The position numbers were made by a program, and so were the translations under genes. DNA of 64,000 nucleotides, from contig NZ_LAXJ01000008.1 in the NCBI RefSeq assembly GCF_001441615.1, positions 124,001 through 188,000 on the forward strand, written 5' to 3'. Position 1 is the stretch's first letter, and each line of letters starts with the position of its first letter. The notes below the pieces were generated by a model. It made no database searches and was not told the origin of the DNA. It was given only the letters and a program-made list of their open reading frames with translations. The DNA is from Roseovarius atlanticus (lineage in GTDB: Bacteria > Pseudomonadota > Alphaproteobacteria > Rhodobacterales > Rhodobacteraceae). Below, piece after piece: positions 1-8,571 of this stretch.

Positions 1-126
1 GTCGATACCTCGGCGTTCAACCAGAGCATCGTTCAGGGTGCCAACATCCTGGGCAACACGGTCGACATGACCGTGGTCGGCGGCTCGCTGACCTCGACGC
101 TGGTGGGCGAAGACGACACCGTCTGA
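1..126 (+). CDS. C-terminal end of a putative type I secreted protein (partial)
   Basis: Only the last 41 codons are in the window; frame 1 is open from base 1 to a TGA at 124-126. The visible end is rich in Asn, Gln, Val and acidic residues (NQSIVQGANILG, then a tail ending GEDDTV) and resembles the Q-x-N repeats of the next gene, which starts 109 bases downstream on the same strand. It therefore probably belongs to the same family and operon, upstream of the ABC exporter and HlyD adaptor. Function is inferred from this resemblance and context only. Confidence 0.55.
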   Translation, partial: VDTSAFNQSIVQGANILGNTVDMTVVGGSLTSTLVGEDDTV

Positions 127-235
127 GGCCCCGGCCTTGCATTGAAAACGGCCTGCGCGGTGCGCATCGCGCAGGTCATATTTTAAACCAGAAAAGTAGG
201 TCTGGTCTTCGATCTCTGACGAGTAGGAAGAACAA

Positions 236-2161
236 ATGGCCTTTGATTTTACAACCGAAGCGATTGCCCATTTTATAGGGTCTTTCAACCAGATTATCGA
301 ACAGGCCCGCCTGCGCACGGATCACGATCCGTTCGAGAACGCCGGACCGGCCTATGGTCCTGGAAACGGCCTGAATACGATCACCATCACGCTGTCGGCC
401 CCGATGCAGCCGGTGGCTGTCGATGCCGGTATATCCTATCGTATTCAGCTGCTGCCGCTGCCCGAGCAATTCACGCCGGTGTCAGTTTACATGCAGACCG
501 GGGTCGAAGCTGGCCTGCCCTATGTGGCGGGGGCGAGCGTCGTGGCGCCGCAATGGGTGCCGGGGGTGGCCCTCGGGGGGGCGCCGCAGCCTTACGTCGC
601 GCCACCGCCGCCACCGCCGTCTTATGCAACGGTGGTCTATCAGCACAATCTGCTGGCCGATTCCGACCGGCTTTTGGGCGCGGATGCCGTGGTGGAACTG
701 TCCGAGGAAGCGGCGGCCCTTGCGCTGGACTGGCTGGCGGGGGAGGGCGCCGCACTGGCCGGGCCGGATATTCCCGAGATTCCCGAAAGTGGCGCCGACA
801 TCGCGGTGACGGGCCGCGAGGTGCACGAGAGCGTCAGCGCCTTTGTGCCGGGGGCGCCGAAGGAGGCCCAGGTGGCGACGCTGGTCGGAGAGGACGCCGC
901 CGGGATCCACGTGGACGGAGAAGAGGGCGATGCGCTGCCCGATCTGACGGAGGTGCTGCCGGTTCTGCCCGAAGCGGAGGACGACACCGGACCGGCGCAT
1001 GACGTGATCACCGGCGGCAACACGGTGGTCAACGAAGGCTACATTTCGTTTTCGCTGGCAGAGGCGCCGGTGATCGCGGTGATGGGCGACAGCCTGTCGG
1101 TGGTCAGTATCAGCCAGACCAACGTGATCAGTGATCTTGATACGGTGAACGGAATGTTTCGGGGCGCGGGCGGCGCCGACAACATCGTCAGCAACGCCGC
1201 GTCATTCCTGACCGTCAGCACGGCGCCGGAAAGCGACGACACGGATGACGCGGCAGACGAGGAGGAGGACGCGCCGGTATTTCCGTGGATCGCATCGGTG
1301 ATGCGGATCGAGGGGGACGTGGTCAACTTCAACTACCTGCACCAGCAGAATCTGGTGACCGACGACGACATTGTGAGCACCGAACTGACCGCCTCGGAGA
1401 CCTTCATCCAAAGCGGCGGCAACCTGACGGTGAACGCCACAAGCCTGGTCGAGCTGAGCTATATCTACGATCTGATCGTGGTCGGTGGCGACATCGTGAA
1501 CGCCAGCATCGTCAACCAGATGAACGTGCTTTTGGACGACGATTTCATCACCTATCCCGAGGACGAGGCCTGGGACGTGACCGACAGCGGCAACGTGCTG
1601 TGGAACCAGGCCAGCATTCGTTCGATCGGCGCCGACACGTATCACGACATGTCGGACGGGTTCGCGGCGCTGGGCGACAGCCTTGCCGCCGGGTCGGACG
1701 CGGTGCCGGGCAGCATCCTGCGGCATGAGGCATTCGACGGGCAGGACGAGGTTCTGAGCGTGCTTTACATCGAGGGCGACCTGATAAGCCTTCAGGTCGT
1801 CGACCAGGTCAACATCCTGTCGGATGTCGATCAGGTGGACGTCAGCGCGCAGGGCGATGCGGCGGCAGCGATCACCGGGGCGAATGCGTTGATCAACATC
1901 GCGGCGATCTCGGAATTCGGTGTCGATTCCGAGATCCAGGTGGGCGGCGAGGTCTATTCCGACGCGCTGATGCACCAAGCCGGGCTGATCGTGCAAGAGG
2001 ACAGCCCGCTTCTGACGCAAGGGGGCGGATTGGTGACCGAGGCGGTCGCCTTTCTGATGGATGACGTGGATCAGCAGGCCGAGGACGGGGATGGCGGATA
2101 CGGCGGCTATGTCGGCGGGGACGATATGGGCAGCGATCCGATGGGAGGTCTGCTGGCTTGA
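236..2161 (+). CDS. Putative type I secretion substrate with Q-x-N/D-x-D repeats
   Basis: 641 aa, very acidic, no cleavable signal peptide, directly upstream of a type I ABC exporter and adaptor, so probably their cargo. It lacks classical GGxGxD RTX nonapeptides. Instead a short motif recurs at irregular spacing: VYQHNLLADSD, ISQTNVISDLD, LHQQNLVTDDD, VNQMNVLLDDD and VDQVNILSDVD. Several copies follow an I/V-x-G-D-x-V strand, suggesting a repeated beta unit with an acidic, possibly calcium-binding turn. A proline run lies near residues 122-128, and a Gly/Asp-rich tail ends in a hydrophobic GGLLA, as in many type I C-terminal signals. ATG 236 has AGGAAG five bases upstream. Family name and function are not recognised with certainty. 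Confidence 0.7.
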   Translation: MAFDFTTEAIAHFIGSFNQIIEQARLRTDHDPFENAGPAYGPGNGLNTITITLSAPMQPVAVDAGISYRIQLLPLPEQFTPVSVYMQTGVEAGLPYVAGASVVAPQWVPGVALGGAPQPYVAPPPPPPSYATVVYQHNLLADSDRLLGADAVVELSEEAAALALDWLAGEGAALAGPDIPEIPESGADIAVTGREVHESVSAFVPGAPKEAQVATLVGEDAAGIHVDGEEGDALPDLTEVLPVLPEAEDDTGPAHDVITGGNTVVNEGYISFSLAEAPVIAVMGDSLSVVSISQTNVISDLDTVNGMFRGAGGADNIVSNAASFLTVSTAPESDDTDDAADEEEDAPVFPWIASVMRIEGDVVNFNYLHQQNLVTDDDIVSTELTASETFIQSGGNLTVNATSLVELSYIYDLIVVGGDIVNASIVNQMNVLLDDDFITYPEDEAWDVTDSGNVLWNQASIRSIGADTYHDMSDGFAALGDSLAAGSDAVPGSILRHEAFDGQDEVLSVLYIEGDLISLQVVDQVNILSDVDQVDVSAQGDAAAAITGANALINIAAISEFGVDSEIQVGGEVYSDALMHQAGLIVQEDSPLLTQGGGLVTEAVAFLMDDVDQQAEDGDGGYGGYVGGDDMGSDPMGGLLA

Positions 2162-2193
2162 GCGGAAACATTTTGAAAAAGAGATATTGAACC

Positions 2194-4242
2194 ATGGATA
2201 GTCACGAATCACGGGCCGCGCAGGGCGCTTCTGCCGCCACTCACGAAAAGGATCGTACCGGGGGAGTGGATCTTCTGACCCTTTCGCCCGACCTGCGCGT
2301 GCCCGGGACAGGGATGCCCGCCGCTAGCGGGCCCGATCCCGCCCCCGAAACCGTTGACGCATCGCCCACACCCGTGATCGATGCCAAGCGGGCGAACGAG
2401 GTTTCGCCCGTGCGCGGCGTCCCGAAAGCGCCTCTCCCCAGTGGCGGTGAGGGCGGTGGCGCCAACGGTGGCGGGGGCGGGGCAGGATTTCACAAACGCT
2501 CGGGCCCGGTCGATTTCGGCCGCGACCTGAAATTGGGCCTGGCAGCCGTGCGCCGGAACCTTTCGGTGGTGTTGGTGTTCAGCTTCGCAACCAACATCCT
2601 GATCCTGGCGATTCCGATCTATCTGTTCCAGATTTCGGACCGGGTGCTGACCAGCCGGTCGGTGGACACGCTGATCATGCTGACCGGCGTCATCATCGGC
2701 GCGGTCGTTCTGCAGGCGTTCTTTGACGCGATGCGGCGTTTTGTGCTGATGCGCACGGCGGTCGAGCTGGCCGCGCGGCTGGGCGCGTCGATCCTGAGTG
2801 CGGCGGCGCGCGCGGCGCTGGCCAGCAACGGGCGCGAGTACCAGACACTGGGAGATTTGCAGCAGCTGCGCAGCTTTCTGGTGTCGGGCACGCTGATGGC
2901 GTTTCTGGACGCGCCGTTCGCACCGCTGTTCGTGCTGGCGATCTTCCTCATCCACTTTCACCTCGGGCTGATCGTGGTGGGCACGGCGCTGCTGCTGCTG
3001 GTGATCGCGATGATCAACCAGCGGGCGACGTCGGGACCGTTCACGGTGGCCAACCGGCACCAGAGCGCGGCCAACATGCATCTGGATTCGATGTCGCGGA
3101 ACAGCCAGATCATCAACGCATTGGCGATGATCCCCGAGGCGGTGTCGATCTGGGGGCGCGACACGGCGGCATCACTGACCGCGCAGGTGCGCGCGCAGGA
3201 CCGCAACATCACCTCGGCCGCGTTTTCGCGCGGCGTGCGGCTGTTGACGCAGGTGGCGATGCTGGGCTGGGGCGCGTACCTGGCCATCGACGGGCAACTG
3301 ACCGGCGGCATGGTGATCGCGGCGTCGATCATCGCGGGCCGGGCGCTGGCGCCGATCGAAGGCGCGATCGAGGGATGGAACCAGTTCATCCTGTCGCGCG
3401 CGTCGTTTGGCCGGATTTCCGACCTGCTGAAAGCGTCGCCTCTCAACCATGACCGGCTGGTGCTGCCGCGGCCCGAAGGGCGGCTGGACGTGGAACGCCT
3501 GCTATACGTGCCGCAGGGCACCAAGAACGTGGTGCTGAACGGTATCAGCTTCAGCCTGGCGCCGGGATCGTCTCTGGCTGTGATCGGCAATTCGGGCGCG
3601 GGCAAGACGACGCTGGGCAAGATGCTGGTGGGGGCGGTGCTGCCGACCTCGGGCTGTGTGCGGCTGGACCTGATGGACCTGCGCAACTGGGATCAGCGGC
3701 AGTTCGGCGAGAGCATCGGGTATCTGCCGCAGGACGTGCAACTGTTTCCCGGCACGATCAAGGACAACATCGCGCGGATGCGGGACGATGCCACGGACGA
3801 GCAGATCTATCAGGCGGCGCAGCTGGCCGACGTGCACCAGATGATCGCCAACCTGCCGCATGGCTACGAGACTGTGGTGGCCGCCGACGGCGCGCCGCTG
3901 TCGGGCGGGCAGAAACAGCGGATCGCGCTGGCGCGGGCGTTTTTCGGCAATCCGCGGCTGCTGGTGCTGGACGAGCCGAACTCGAACCTGGACGTGGCGG
4001 GCGACCAGGCGCTGGCACGCGCGCTGCAACATGCCAAGGCGCAGGGCATCACGGTTGTCGTGGTCACGCAGAAGCCGTCGCTGCTGGCGCATGTGGACAA
4101 GATCATGGTGCTGGCCGGTGGCGCGGTGTCGATGATCGGCCCGCGGGAGCATGTGTTGCAGTCACTGTCGGGCAATCCACAGCCCGCGCCGGGCCCAGGG
4201 ACCGGCCCGGCGGCGCCGCCGGCCGCGGCGGCACCGGCCTGA
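2194..4242 (+). CDS. Type I secretion ABC transporter (permease-ATPase fusion, PrtD-like)
   Basis: 682 aa inner-membrane exporter that would energise secretion of unfolded substrates through an HlyD/TolC channel. Residues 1-105 are a low-complexity Pro/Gly-rich extension that ends in a poly-Gly run. An ABC transporter type-1 membrane domain follows (about 120-400), then the ATPase domain. Walker A GNSGAGKTT is near residue 465, the LSGGQKQR signature near 569 and Walker B LLVLDEP near 589. No C39 peptidase domain is visible, so it is of the PrtD/AprD kind that exports RTX-type proteins without leader cleavage. The D-loop reads NSNLD instead of the usual TSALD. It starts 32 bases after the putative substrate gene and is followed 25 bases later by the adaptor. 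No TolC-like gene is in the window. Confidence 0.92.
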   Translation: MDSHESRAAQGASAATHEKDRTGGVDLLTLSPDLRVPGTGMPAASGPDPAPETVDASPTPVIDAKRANEVSPVRGVPKAPLPSGGEGGGANGGGGGAGFHKRSGPVDFGRDLKLGLAAVRRNLSVVLVFSFATNILILAIPIYLFQISDRVLTSRSVDTLIMLTGVIIGAVVLQAFFDAMRRFVLMRTAVELAARLGASILSAAARAALASNGREYQTLGDLQQLRSFLVSGTLMAFLDAPFAPLFVLAIFLIHFHLGLIVVGTALLLLVIAMINQRATSGPFTVANRHQSAANMHLDSMSRNSQIINALAMIPEAVSIWGRDTAASLTAQVRAQDRNITSAAFSRGVRLLTQVAMLGWGAYLAIDGQLTGGMVIAASIIAGRALAPIEGAIEGWNQFILSRASFGRISDLLKASPLNHDRLVLPRPEGRLDVERLLYVPQGTKNVVLNGISFSLAPGSSLAVIGNSGAGKTTLGKMLVGAVLPTSGCVRLDLMDLRNWDQRQFGESIGYLPQDVQLFPGTIKDNIARMRDDATDEQIYQAAQLADVHQMIANLPHGYETVVAADGAPLSGGQKQRIALARAFFGNPRLLVLDEPNSNLDVAGDQALARALQHAKAQGITVVVVTQKPSLLAHVDKIMVLAGGAVSMIGPREHVLQSLSGNPQPAPGPGTGPAAPPAAAAPA

Positions 4243-4267
4243 CCCAGTTTGAACGGAGGATTTTATT

Positions 4268-5614
4268 GTGAGCCGTATTAAAATGCAGACCTTGCCCGTC
4301 GAGACACGCTGGTTCGCGGAAGTGCCGCGCTCGATCCGGCGATTTACCTTTGTTGGCCTGACCGTGATGCTGACATCCTTCGGCGGGTTCGGGGCGTGGG
4401 CCTTCAAGGCGCCGCTGGCGGCGGCAGTGATCACGCAAGGATCGTTCGTTGCGATCGGCAACAACCAGTTCGTGCAGCACCTGGAGGGCGGGATCATCCA
4501 GGATATCCTGGTGTCCGAGGGCGAGCGTGTCGCTGAGGGTCAGGCGATCATCCAGCTGGACAAGACCGCGGCGCAGGCCAAGCTGCGCGAGCTGTACCTG
4601 CGGCGGGCGCGGCTGGAGACGGTGGCGGCGCGGCTGCTGGCGGAATACAACGGCGCCGACAGTTTCACGGTGCCGCCTTTCCTGTCGGGGGGTGCGGACG
4701 ACCCGGCGGTGCAGCAGATCCTGAGCAACCAGCGGCTGAACTTTGAATCGTCCAAAGCGAAGATCGCAAAGGACATCGGCCTTTTGGAAAGCAACATGCT
4801 GGCGCTGAACAGCCGCAAGGAAGGGTTTCTGGCGCAGCAGGGTGCGCTGGAACAGCAGATCGCTTTGCTGAAGGAGGATATCGCCGCGCAATCCGCCCTG
4901 CTGGACAAGGGGCTGACCCAGAAATCGCAGCTGAATTCGCTGTACCGCGCGCAGGCGGACGGTCTGGGCCAGATCGGGCAGTTGCAGGCAGAGATACACG
5001 AGGTCGACGCGCTGCTGGCCAAGCACGAGCAGCAGATCGAGCAGGTCGTGGTCGAGCATCGCAAGGCCGCGCTGGACGAGCTGCAGTCGGCGGAAAACGA
5101 GCTGGACACGGTGCGCGAGAACTATAACCGCGCATTGGAGGTGCACGCGCGGTCGTCGATCGTGTCGCCGGTGGCGGGGACGGTCGTGCGGATGACCTAC
5201 AACACGCCGGGCGGGGTGATCGAGAGCGGCAAGACCATCGCCGAGATCCTGCCCGCGAATGCGCCGCTGATCATTGAGACCAAGCTGCCGCGCACCGATA
5301 TCGACAGCGTCAAGATAGGGCAGTCTGCGACGGTGCGTCTGGTGGCGCTGAACCAGCGCACGACGCCGGTGCTGAACGGGACGGTCTATTACGTGTCGGC
5401 CGACGCGCTGCCCGACGAGTCGGAGCTGATGCCGCAGGAAGTGTACCTGGCGCGGGTGCGGATCCCGCCCGAGGAGATTGCGCGGGTGCGCAATTTTGCC
5501 CCCACGCCGGGGATGCCGGCGGAGGTGATGATCCAGACCGCCGAGCGGACCTTTTTCGAGTATCTCAGCAAGCCGATCACGGATTCGATGTCGCGGGCGT
5601 TCCGCGAGCAATAA
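4268..5614 (+). CDS. HlyD-family type I secretion periplasmic adaptor
   Basis: 448 aa membrane-fusion protein linking the ABC exporter to an outer-membrane TolC channel. A short cytoplasmic N-terminus and one transmembrane helix (about 28-52) are followed by a lipoyl/barrel half (VQHLEGGIIQDILVSEGERV), a long coiled-coil hairpin (about 100-290, with many Leu/Gln/Ala heptads) and the second barrel half (SIVSPVAGTVVRM). The start is GTG at 4268 with GGAGG eight bases before it. It is the last gene of the secretion operon and converges on imuA with a 63-base gap. Assignment is secure; cargo is inferred from position. Confidence 0.93.
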   Translation: MSRIKMQTLPVETRWFAEVPRSIRRFTFVGLTVMLTSFGGFGAWAFKAPLAAAVITQGSFVAIGNNQFVQHLEGGIIQDILVSEGERVAEGQAIIQLDKTAAQAKLRELYLRRARLETVAARLLAEYNGADSFTVPPFLSGGADDPAVQQILSNQRLNFESSKAKIAKDIGLLESNMLALNSRKEGFLAQQGALEQQIALLKEDIAAQSALLDKGLTQKSQLNSLYRAQADGLGQIGQLQAEIHEVDALLAKHEQQIEQVVVEHRKAALDELQSAENELDTVRENYNRALEVHARSSIVSPVAGTVVRMTYNTPGGVIESGKTIAEILPANAPLIIETKLPRTDIDSVKIGQSATVRLVALNQRTTPVLNGTVYYVSADALPDESELMPQEVYLARVRIPPEEIARVRNFAPTPGMPAEVMIQTAERTFFEYLSKPITDSMSRAFREQ

Positions 5615-5677
5615 TCCGGCGTGGCGGCGGGACAGGGATGGACAGGTCTGGACGGGGCGCGTTTCCTGCGTCTTTGT

Positions 5678-6298
5678 TCAGGCGGGCGTGCCAGTTTCCT
5701 TGCAGGGATCAAGCGCAAAGCCGCCCTTGGCGCGGGTCACGGCCCATGTCGCCGGGGGCAGTGTGCGGGCGCGGCGGCGCGCGAGGGTCCAGCCCAGCCG
5801 CCCGGGCGTGTGGGCTGGGGTCATGTGCCAGCGGCTTTCGACGCCGGGGGCGCCGCCCTCGCCGGGGGTGAGAATGAGGCCGAGGGGCGCGCCGGTGCCT
5901 TCGGCCGCGCCGGTTTCCGCCGCGAGATGCAGGCGGCGGACCTGGGTGAGATTGGGCAGGTCCGGCAGTTCGGCCACCGCGAGGGGCACGGCGCCGGAGC
6001 GCAGCACTTCCTCGAGGCACCACAGAAGGTCGATGGGCTGGCGCGGCGACAGGAAGGTAAAGCGTTCGGGGCCCACCAGCGCCACCATGCCATCTGGGTT
6101 GAGCCGGTCGGCGGCCCAGTCGGGGGCGATCCAGAACACCGGCCCTTGGGTGGCCGCGGCCACCAGCATCGCCGCCATGTGCCGCGCCGGCCCGCAAAGC
6201 TCGTGCAGGCGGGCGGGGGTCAGGGCCATCTCGCCCAGCACGGTGAGCGCGGGGCGGGTGCGGTGGCTGCTGCGGCGGGTAAGCAGGGTGGTGTCCAT
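5678..6298 (-). CDS. imuA: ImuA-like SOS mutagenesis accessory protein
   Basis: 206 aa. The protein has the RecA-like/ImuA pattern seen in alphaproteobacterial damage-tolerance cassettes: LHELCGPARH near the N-terminus, GPVFWIAPDWAADRLNP, then DLLWCLEEVLRSGAVPLAVAEL and the RRLHLAAETG segment. In the family, ImuA works with the Y-family-like ImuB and the polymerase DnaE2 in error-prone translesion synthesis. The start chosen is the ATG at 6298 because a LexA box lies only 18 bases upstream (6316-6330); the frame stays open further upstream but would run through that operator. No imuB or dnaE2 follows, and the next gene converges on it. The symbol is given from sequence pattern and regulation, not from an alignment. 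Confidence 0.75.
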   Translation of the reverse strand: MDTTLLTRRSSHRTRPALTVLGEMALTPARLHELCGPARHMAAMLVAAATQGPVFWIAPDWAADRLNPDGMVALVGPERFTFLSPRQPIDLLWCLEEVLRSGAVPLAVAELPDLPNLTQVRRLHLAAETGAAEGTGAPLGLILTPGEGGAPGVESRWHMTPAHTPGRLGWTLARRRARTLPPATWAVTRAKGGFALDPCKETGTPA

Positions 6299-6315
6299 GG
6301 CGTTCAATGTAGTTT

Positions 6316-6330
6316 GTTCGCCATTTGTTC
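6316..6330. promoter_or_regulatory. LexA (SOS) box of imuA
   Basis: GTTCGCCATTTGTTC reads GTTC-N7-GTTC, which is exactly the direct-repeat LexA operator known from alphaproteobacteria. It sits 18 bases upstream of the imuA start, overlapping where its promoter should be, so imuA is probably repressed by LexA and induced by DNA damage. The aldo/keto reductase on the other side starts 80 bases away and could be affected too. Confidence 0.85.
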
Positions 6331-6409
6331 TCAATATCGAAATAGGGGTGACGCCCGTGACAGAGCCGCTACATATGGGGCTTTGACGACAGGCAAGACG
6401 GAGCGGGAC

Positions 6410-7453
6410 ATGCAGCGCAGGCAATTGGGACGGACGGGCATAGAGGTGAGCGCGCTTTGCCTCGGATCGATGACATGGGGCAGCCAGAATACCGAAGCCG
6501 AGGGACACGCCCAGATCGACCGGGCGCTGGACCGGGGTGTGGATTTCATCGACACCGCCGAGATGTACCCGGTGAACCCGATCGCGCAGGAGACCATCGG
6601 GCGCACCGAGGAGATCATCGGCACGTGGTTTGTCCGGACGGGGCGGCGCGGTGACGTGGTGCTAGCCACCAAGCATTCGGGCGCGGGGATGCAGCACGCG
6701 AGGGAGGGCGCGCCGATCTCGTCGGCGACGATTCCGCAGGCCATCGAAGGCTCGTTGAAGCGGTTGCAGACGGACGTGATCGACCTTTACCAGTTTCACT
6801 GGCCCAACCGGGGCAGCTACATGTTCCGGCAGAACTGGACATTCGATCCATCGGCGCAGGACCCGGCCGCGACGCGGGCGCATATGGAAGATGCGCTGGG
6901 CGCGCTGGAACGCGAGGTGGAGCGGGGCACGATCCGGGCTTTCGGGCTGTCCAACGAGAGTGCCTGGGGGACGGCGCAGTGGTTGCGGGTGGCCGATGAG
7001 GTGGACGGGCCGCGGGTGGCTTCGATCCAGAACGAGTATTCGCTGATGTGCCGCCTTTTTGATACCGACCTGGCGGAGCTGAGCGTGAACGAGGATGTGG
7101 GATTGCTGGCGTTCTCGCCGCTGGCGGCGGGACTGTTGACCGGCAAGTACCAGTGCGGCGCGGTGCCCGAGGGCTCGCGCCTGTCTTTGAACGAGACGCT
7201 GGGCGGGCGGAAGACCGACAGGGCCTTTGAGGCGGTGGACGCCTACCTGGAGGTGGCGCGGCGGTTCGGCCTCGACCCGGTGCAGATGGCGCTGGCGTGG
7301 TGCCTGACACGGCCCTTCATGACCTCGGCCATTTTCGGGGCGACGTCGTTGGAACAGCTGGACGTGGCGCTGGGGGCGGCGGAGGTGGCGTTGTCCGACG
7401 AGGTGTTGGAGGCATTGGACGACACGCACAAGGCGCATCCGATGCCGTATTGA
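6410..7453 (+). CDS. Aldo/keto reductase (Tas/YajO type)
   Basis: 347 aa NADPH-dependent TIM-barrel oxidoreductase. The catalytic tetrad is visible: Asp48 and Tyr53 (DFIDTAEMYP), Lys88 (LATKHSG) and His130 (LYQFHWPNRG). The C-terminal cofactor segment (FGATSLEQLDVAL) is also present. Length and the MQRRQLGRTGIEVS start match the family, so ATG 6410 is preferred although the frame is open for about 800 bases upstream. That upstream extension is the shadow of imuA. It lies divergent from imuA, whose LexA box is in the shared intergenic region. Natural substrate unknown. Confidence 0.92.
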   Translation: MQRRQLGRTGIEVSALCLGSMTWGSQNTEAEGHAQIDRALDRGVDFIDTAEMYPVNPIAQETIGRTEEIIGTWFVRTGRRGDVVLATKHSGAGMQHAREGAPISSATIPQAIEGSLKRLQTDVIDLYQFHWPNRGSYMFRQNWTFDPSAQDPAATRAHMEDALGALEREVERGTIRAFGLSNESAWGTAQWLRVADEVDGPRVASIQNEYSLMCRLFDTDLAELSVNEDVGLLAFSPLAAGLLTGKYQCGAVPEGSRLSLNETLGGRKTDRAFEAVDAYLEVARRFGLDPVQMALAWCLTRPFMTSAIFGATSLEQLDVALGAAEVALSDEVLEALDDTHKAHPMPY

Positions 7454-7465
7454 GGGGCGGGTGGT

Positions 7466-7592
7466 GGGTTTTCACCAACCCTACGCGATGCCCGACCGAA
7501 AACGCTTTTGTGGCGCGTGTTGACGGGGGCTTTGCCCCCGCGGCGAAACGGTGTTTCGCCGCTCCCCCAGGATATTTTTGGCCAGAAGAAGA
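7466..7592. repeat. Composite structured intergenic repeat (copy A)
   Basis: Downstream of the aldo/keto reductase come, in order: the GTGGGTTTTCACCAACCCTACG element (7466-7490), a GGGGGC-TTT-GCCCCC hairpin (7525-7539), a perfect 10-bp-arm hairpin (7540-7549 with 7553-7562) and a conserved tail GGATATTTTTGGCCAGAAGA ending near 7592. The two hairpins plus tail recur at 36390-36470, and the first element recurs at 23554-23585. It may serve as a bidirectional terminator between the convergent genes. Confidence 0.6.
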
Positions 7593-7602
7593 GGCGGTGC
7601 GG

Positions 7603-8466
7603 TCAGTCCGCCGTTTCGGCCCAGCATTTCCGGATGTGGGCGGGCAGGTCGCGGGCGCCGATGGCGGCTTCGCGGACGAGCGCGTCGAAATGCAGCGTCA
7701 GCGCCGCGACCCGTTCGGTGTCGCGGAAGGCGAGGTAGTTGCGCCCCAGATAGAGCACGGCCAGGAGCGGACCGAAGACGGTGATGGGTGCGGAGTAGAG
7801 CCGGCGGGCGTCGAAGAGGTAGAGGCGCAGGCGGGGGTAGAGCTGTTCGGTGATTTCGAGCAGGTAATCGACCTGGCCCTGGCGGATGTCGCGGGGCAGG
7901 CCGTGGTAATAGCCTTCGCCGGCGATGAAGCTGTGCATCTCGAAGAGCGGCAGGGCGATTTCGTAATCCGATCGGGTGCCGCGCATCCAGTCGAGCCGAT
8001 CCTCTGATGCGCCGATGGCCTGTTCGGTGGAGCGGCCCAGGTGGGGGGTGTATTCCCATTCGAGCAATTCGCGGGTTTTCAGCATGTCGGGCAGACCGGC
8101 GGGGACGTGGCGGATCTTGTAGCCTGCGGCCTCGCGGTGCCAGGCGAAGATCTGTTCGTCGACGAGCGCCCGGGGGGCTTCGGTCAAGGAAAGCGTGTTG
8201 GCGAGGATGTCCGCGGCGGTCTCGGGCCGGTCGGTGAGGCCCAGGAGCCAGTCGGCGGATATGCCGAGGGCGCGGGCGCATTCGCCCACCACCTGCGCAT
8301 TGGGCAGGCGCGCGCCGGTGCCCTTGAGCAGTTGCGAGATGGTCGAACGGTCGACGCCGACGGTCCGCGCCAGTGCGCTTTGAGACGTGCCGCGCAGGCG
8401 CAGCGCCTCGTTGAGGCGGGTGCGGAAGAGGGTGGCGCGGTCACGTTTGTCGGATTTCTGGATCAT
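7603..8466 (-). CDS. XRE-family HTH transcriptional regulator
   Basis: 287 aa DNA-binding regulator. An N-terminal Cro/C1-type helix-turn-helix spans about residues 15-75 (SQSALARTVGVDRSTISQLLKG). A roughly 200-residue C-terminal domain of unknown ligand follows, with many aromatic and acidic residues. It is divergent from a membrane desaturase gene, and the gap contains two inverted repeats that abut its start codon (8468-8485 and 8482-8500). Autoregulation and control of the desaturase are therefore likely but inferred. The ATG at 8466 lies within the sequence just before these repeats. Confidence 0.88.
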   Translation of the reverse strand: MIQKSDKRDRATLFRTRLNEALRLRGTSQSALARTVGVDRSTISQLLKGTGARLPNAQVVGECARALGISADWLLGLTDRPETAADILANTLSLTEAPRALVDEQIFAWHREAAGYKIRHVPAGLPDMLKTRELLEWEYTPHLGRSTEQAIGASEDRLDWMRGTRSDYEIALPLFEMHSFIAGEGYYHGLPRDIRQGQVDYLLEITEQLYPRLRLYLFDARRLYSAPITVFGPLLAVLYLGRNYLAFRDTERVAALTLHFDALVREAAIGARDLPAHIRKCWAETAD

Positions 8467-8467
8467 A

Positions 8468-8485
8468 TGTTGGATTTTATCAACA
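8468..8485. promoter_or_regulatory. Inverted repeat next to XRE gene start
   Basis: TGTTG (8468-8472) and CAACA (8481-8485) flank GATTTTAT immediately upstream of the XRE start codon. The right arm overlaps the larger palindrome at 8482-8500, which is typical of tandem operator sites for an autoregulated repressor. Confidence 0.45.
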
Positions 8486-8500
8486 AACGAGAGGTTTGTT
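8482..8500. promoter_or_regulatory. Palindromic candidate operator, XRE/desaturase divergent region
   Basis: AACAAAC-GAGAG-GTTTGTT is a perfect 7-bp-arm inverted repeat located between the divergent XRE regulator and the desaturase. It is the best candidate binding site for the regulator. This is seen directly; the function is inferred. Confidence 0.55.
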
Positions 8501-8523
8501 AATCATTCTCTGACTGCCCCCCT

Positions 8524-8536
8524 GACAGGATCTGTC
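8524..8536. promoter_or_regulatory. GACAG-N3-CTGTC inverted repeat upstream of desaturase
   Basis: GACAG-GAT-CTGTC lies 35 bases before the desaturase start. The same core (GACAG-N3-CTGTC) forms the centre of the palindrome at 17316-17334 in front of the MttB-like gene. It is short enough that chance is possible. Confidence 0.3.
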
Positions 8537-8571
8537 GTAACGGTTTTGTGAAGGACTGAATTGGGGACAAG

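Noticed and set aside
5621..6409. Long N-terminal extension of the aldo/keto reductase frame
   Set aside because: The extension is antisense to imuA and would include its LexA box; family proteins start at 6410.
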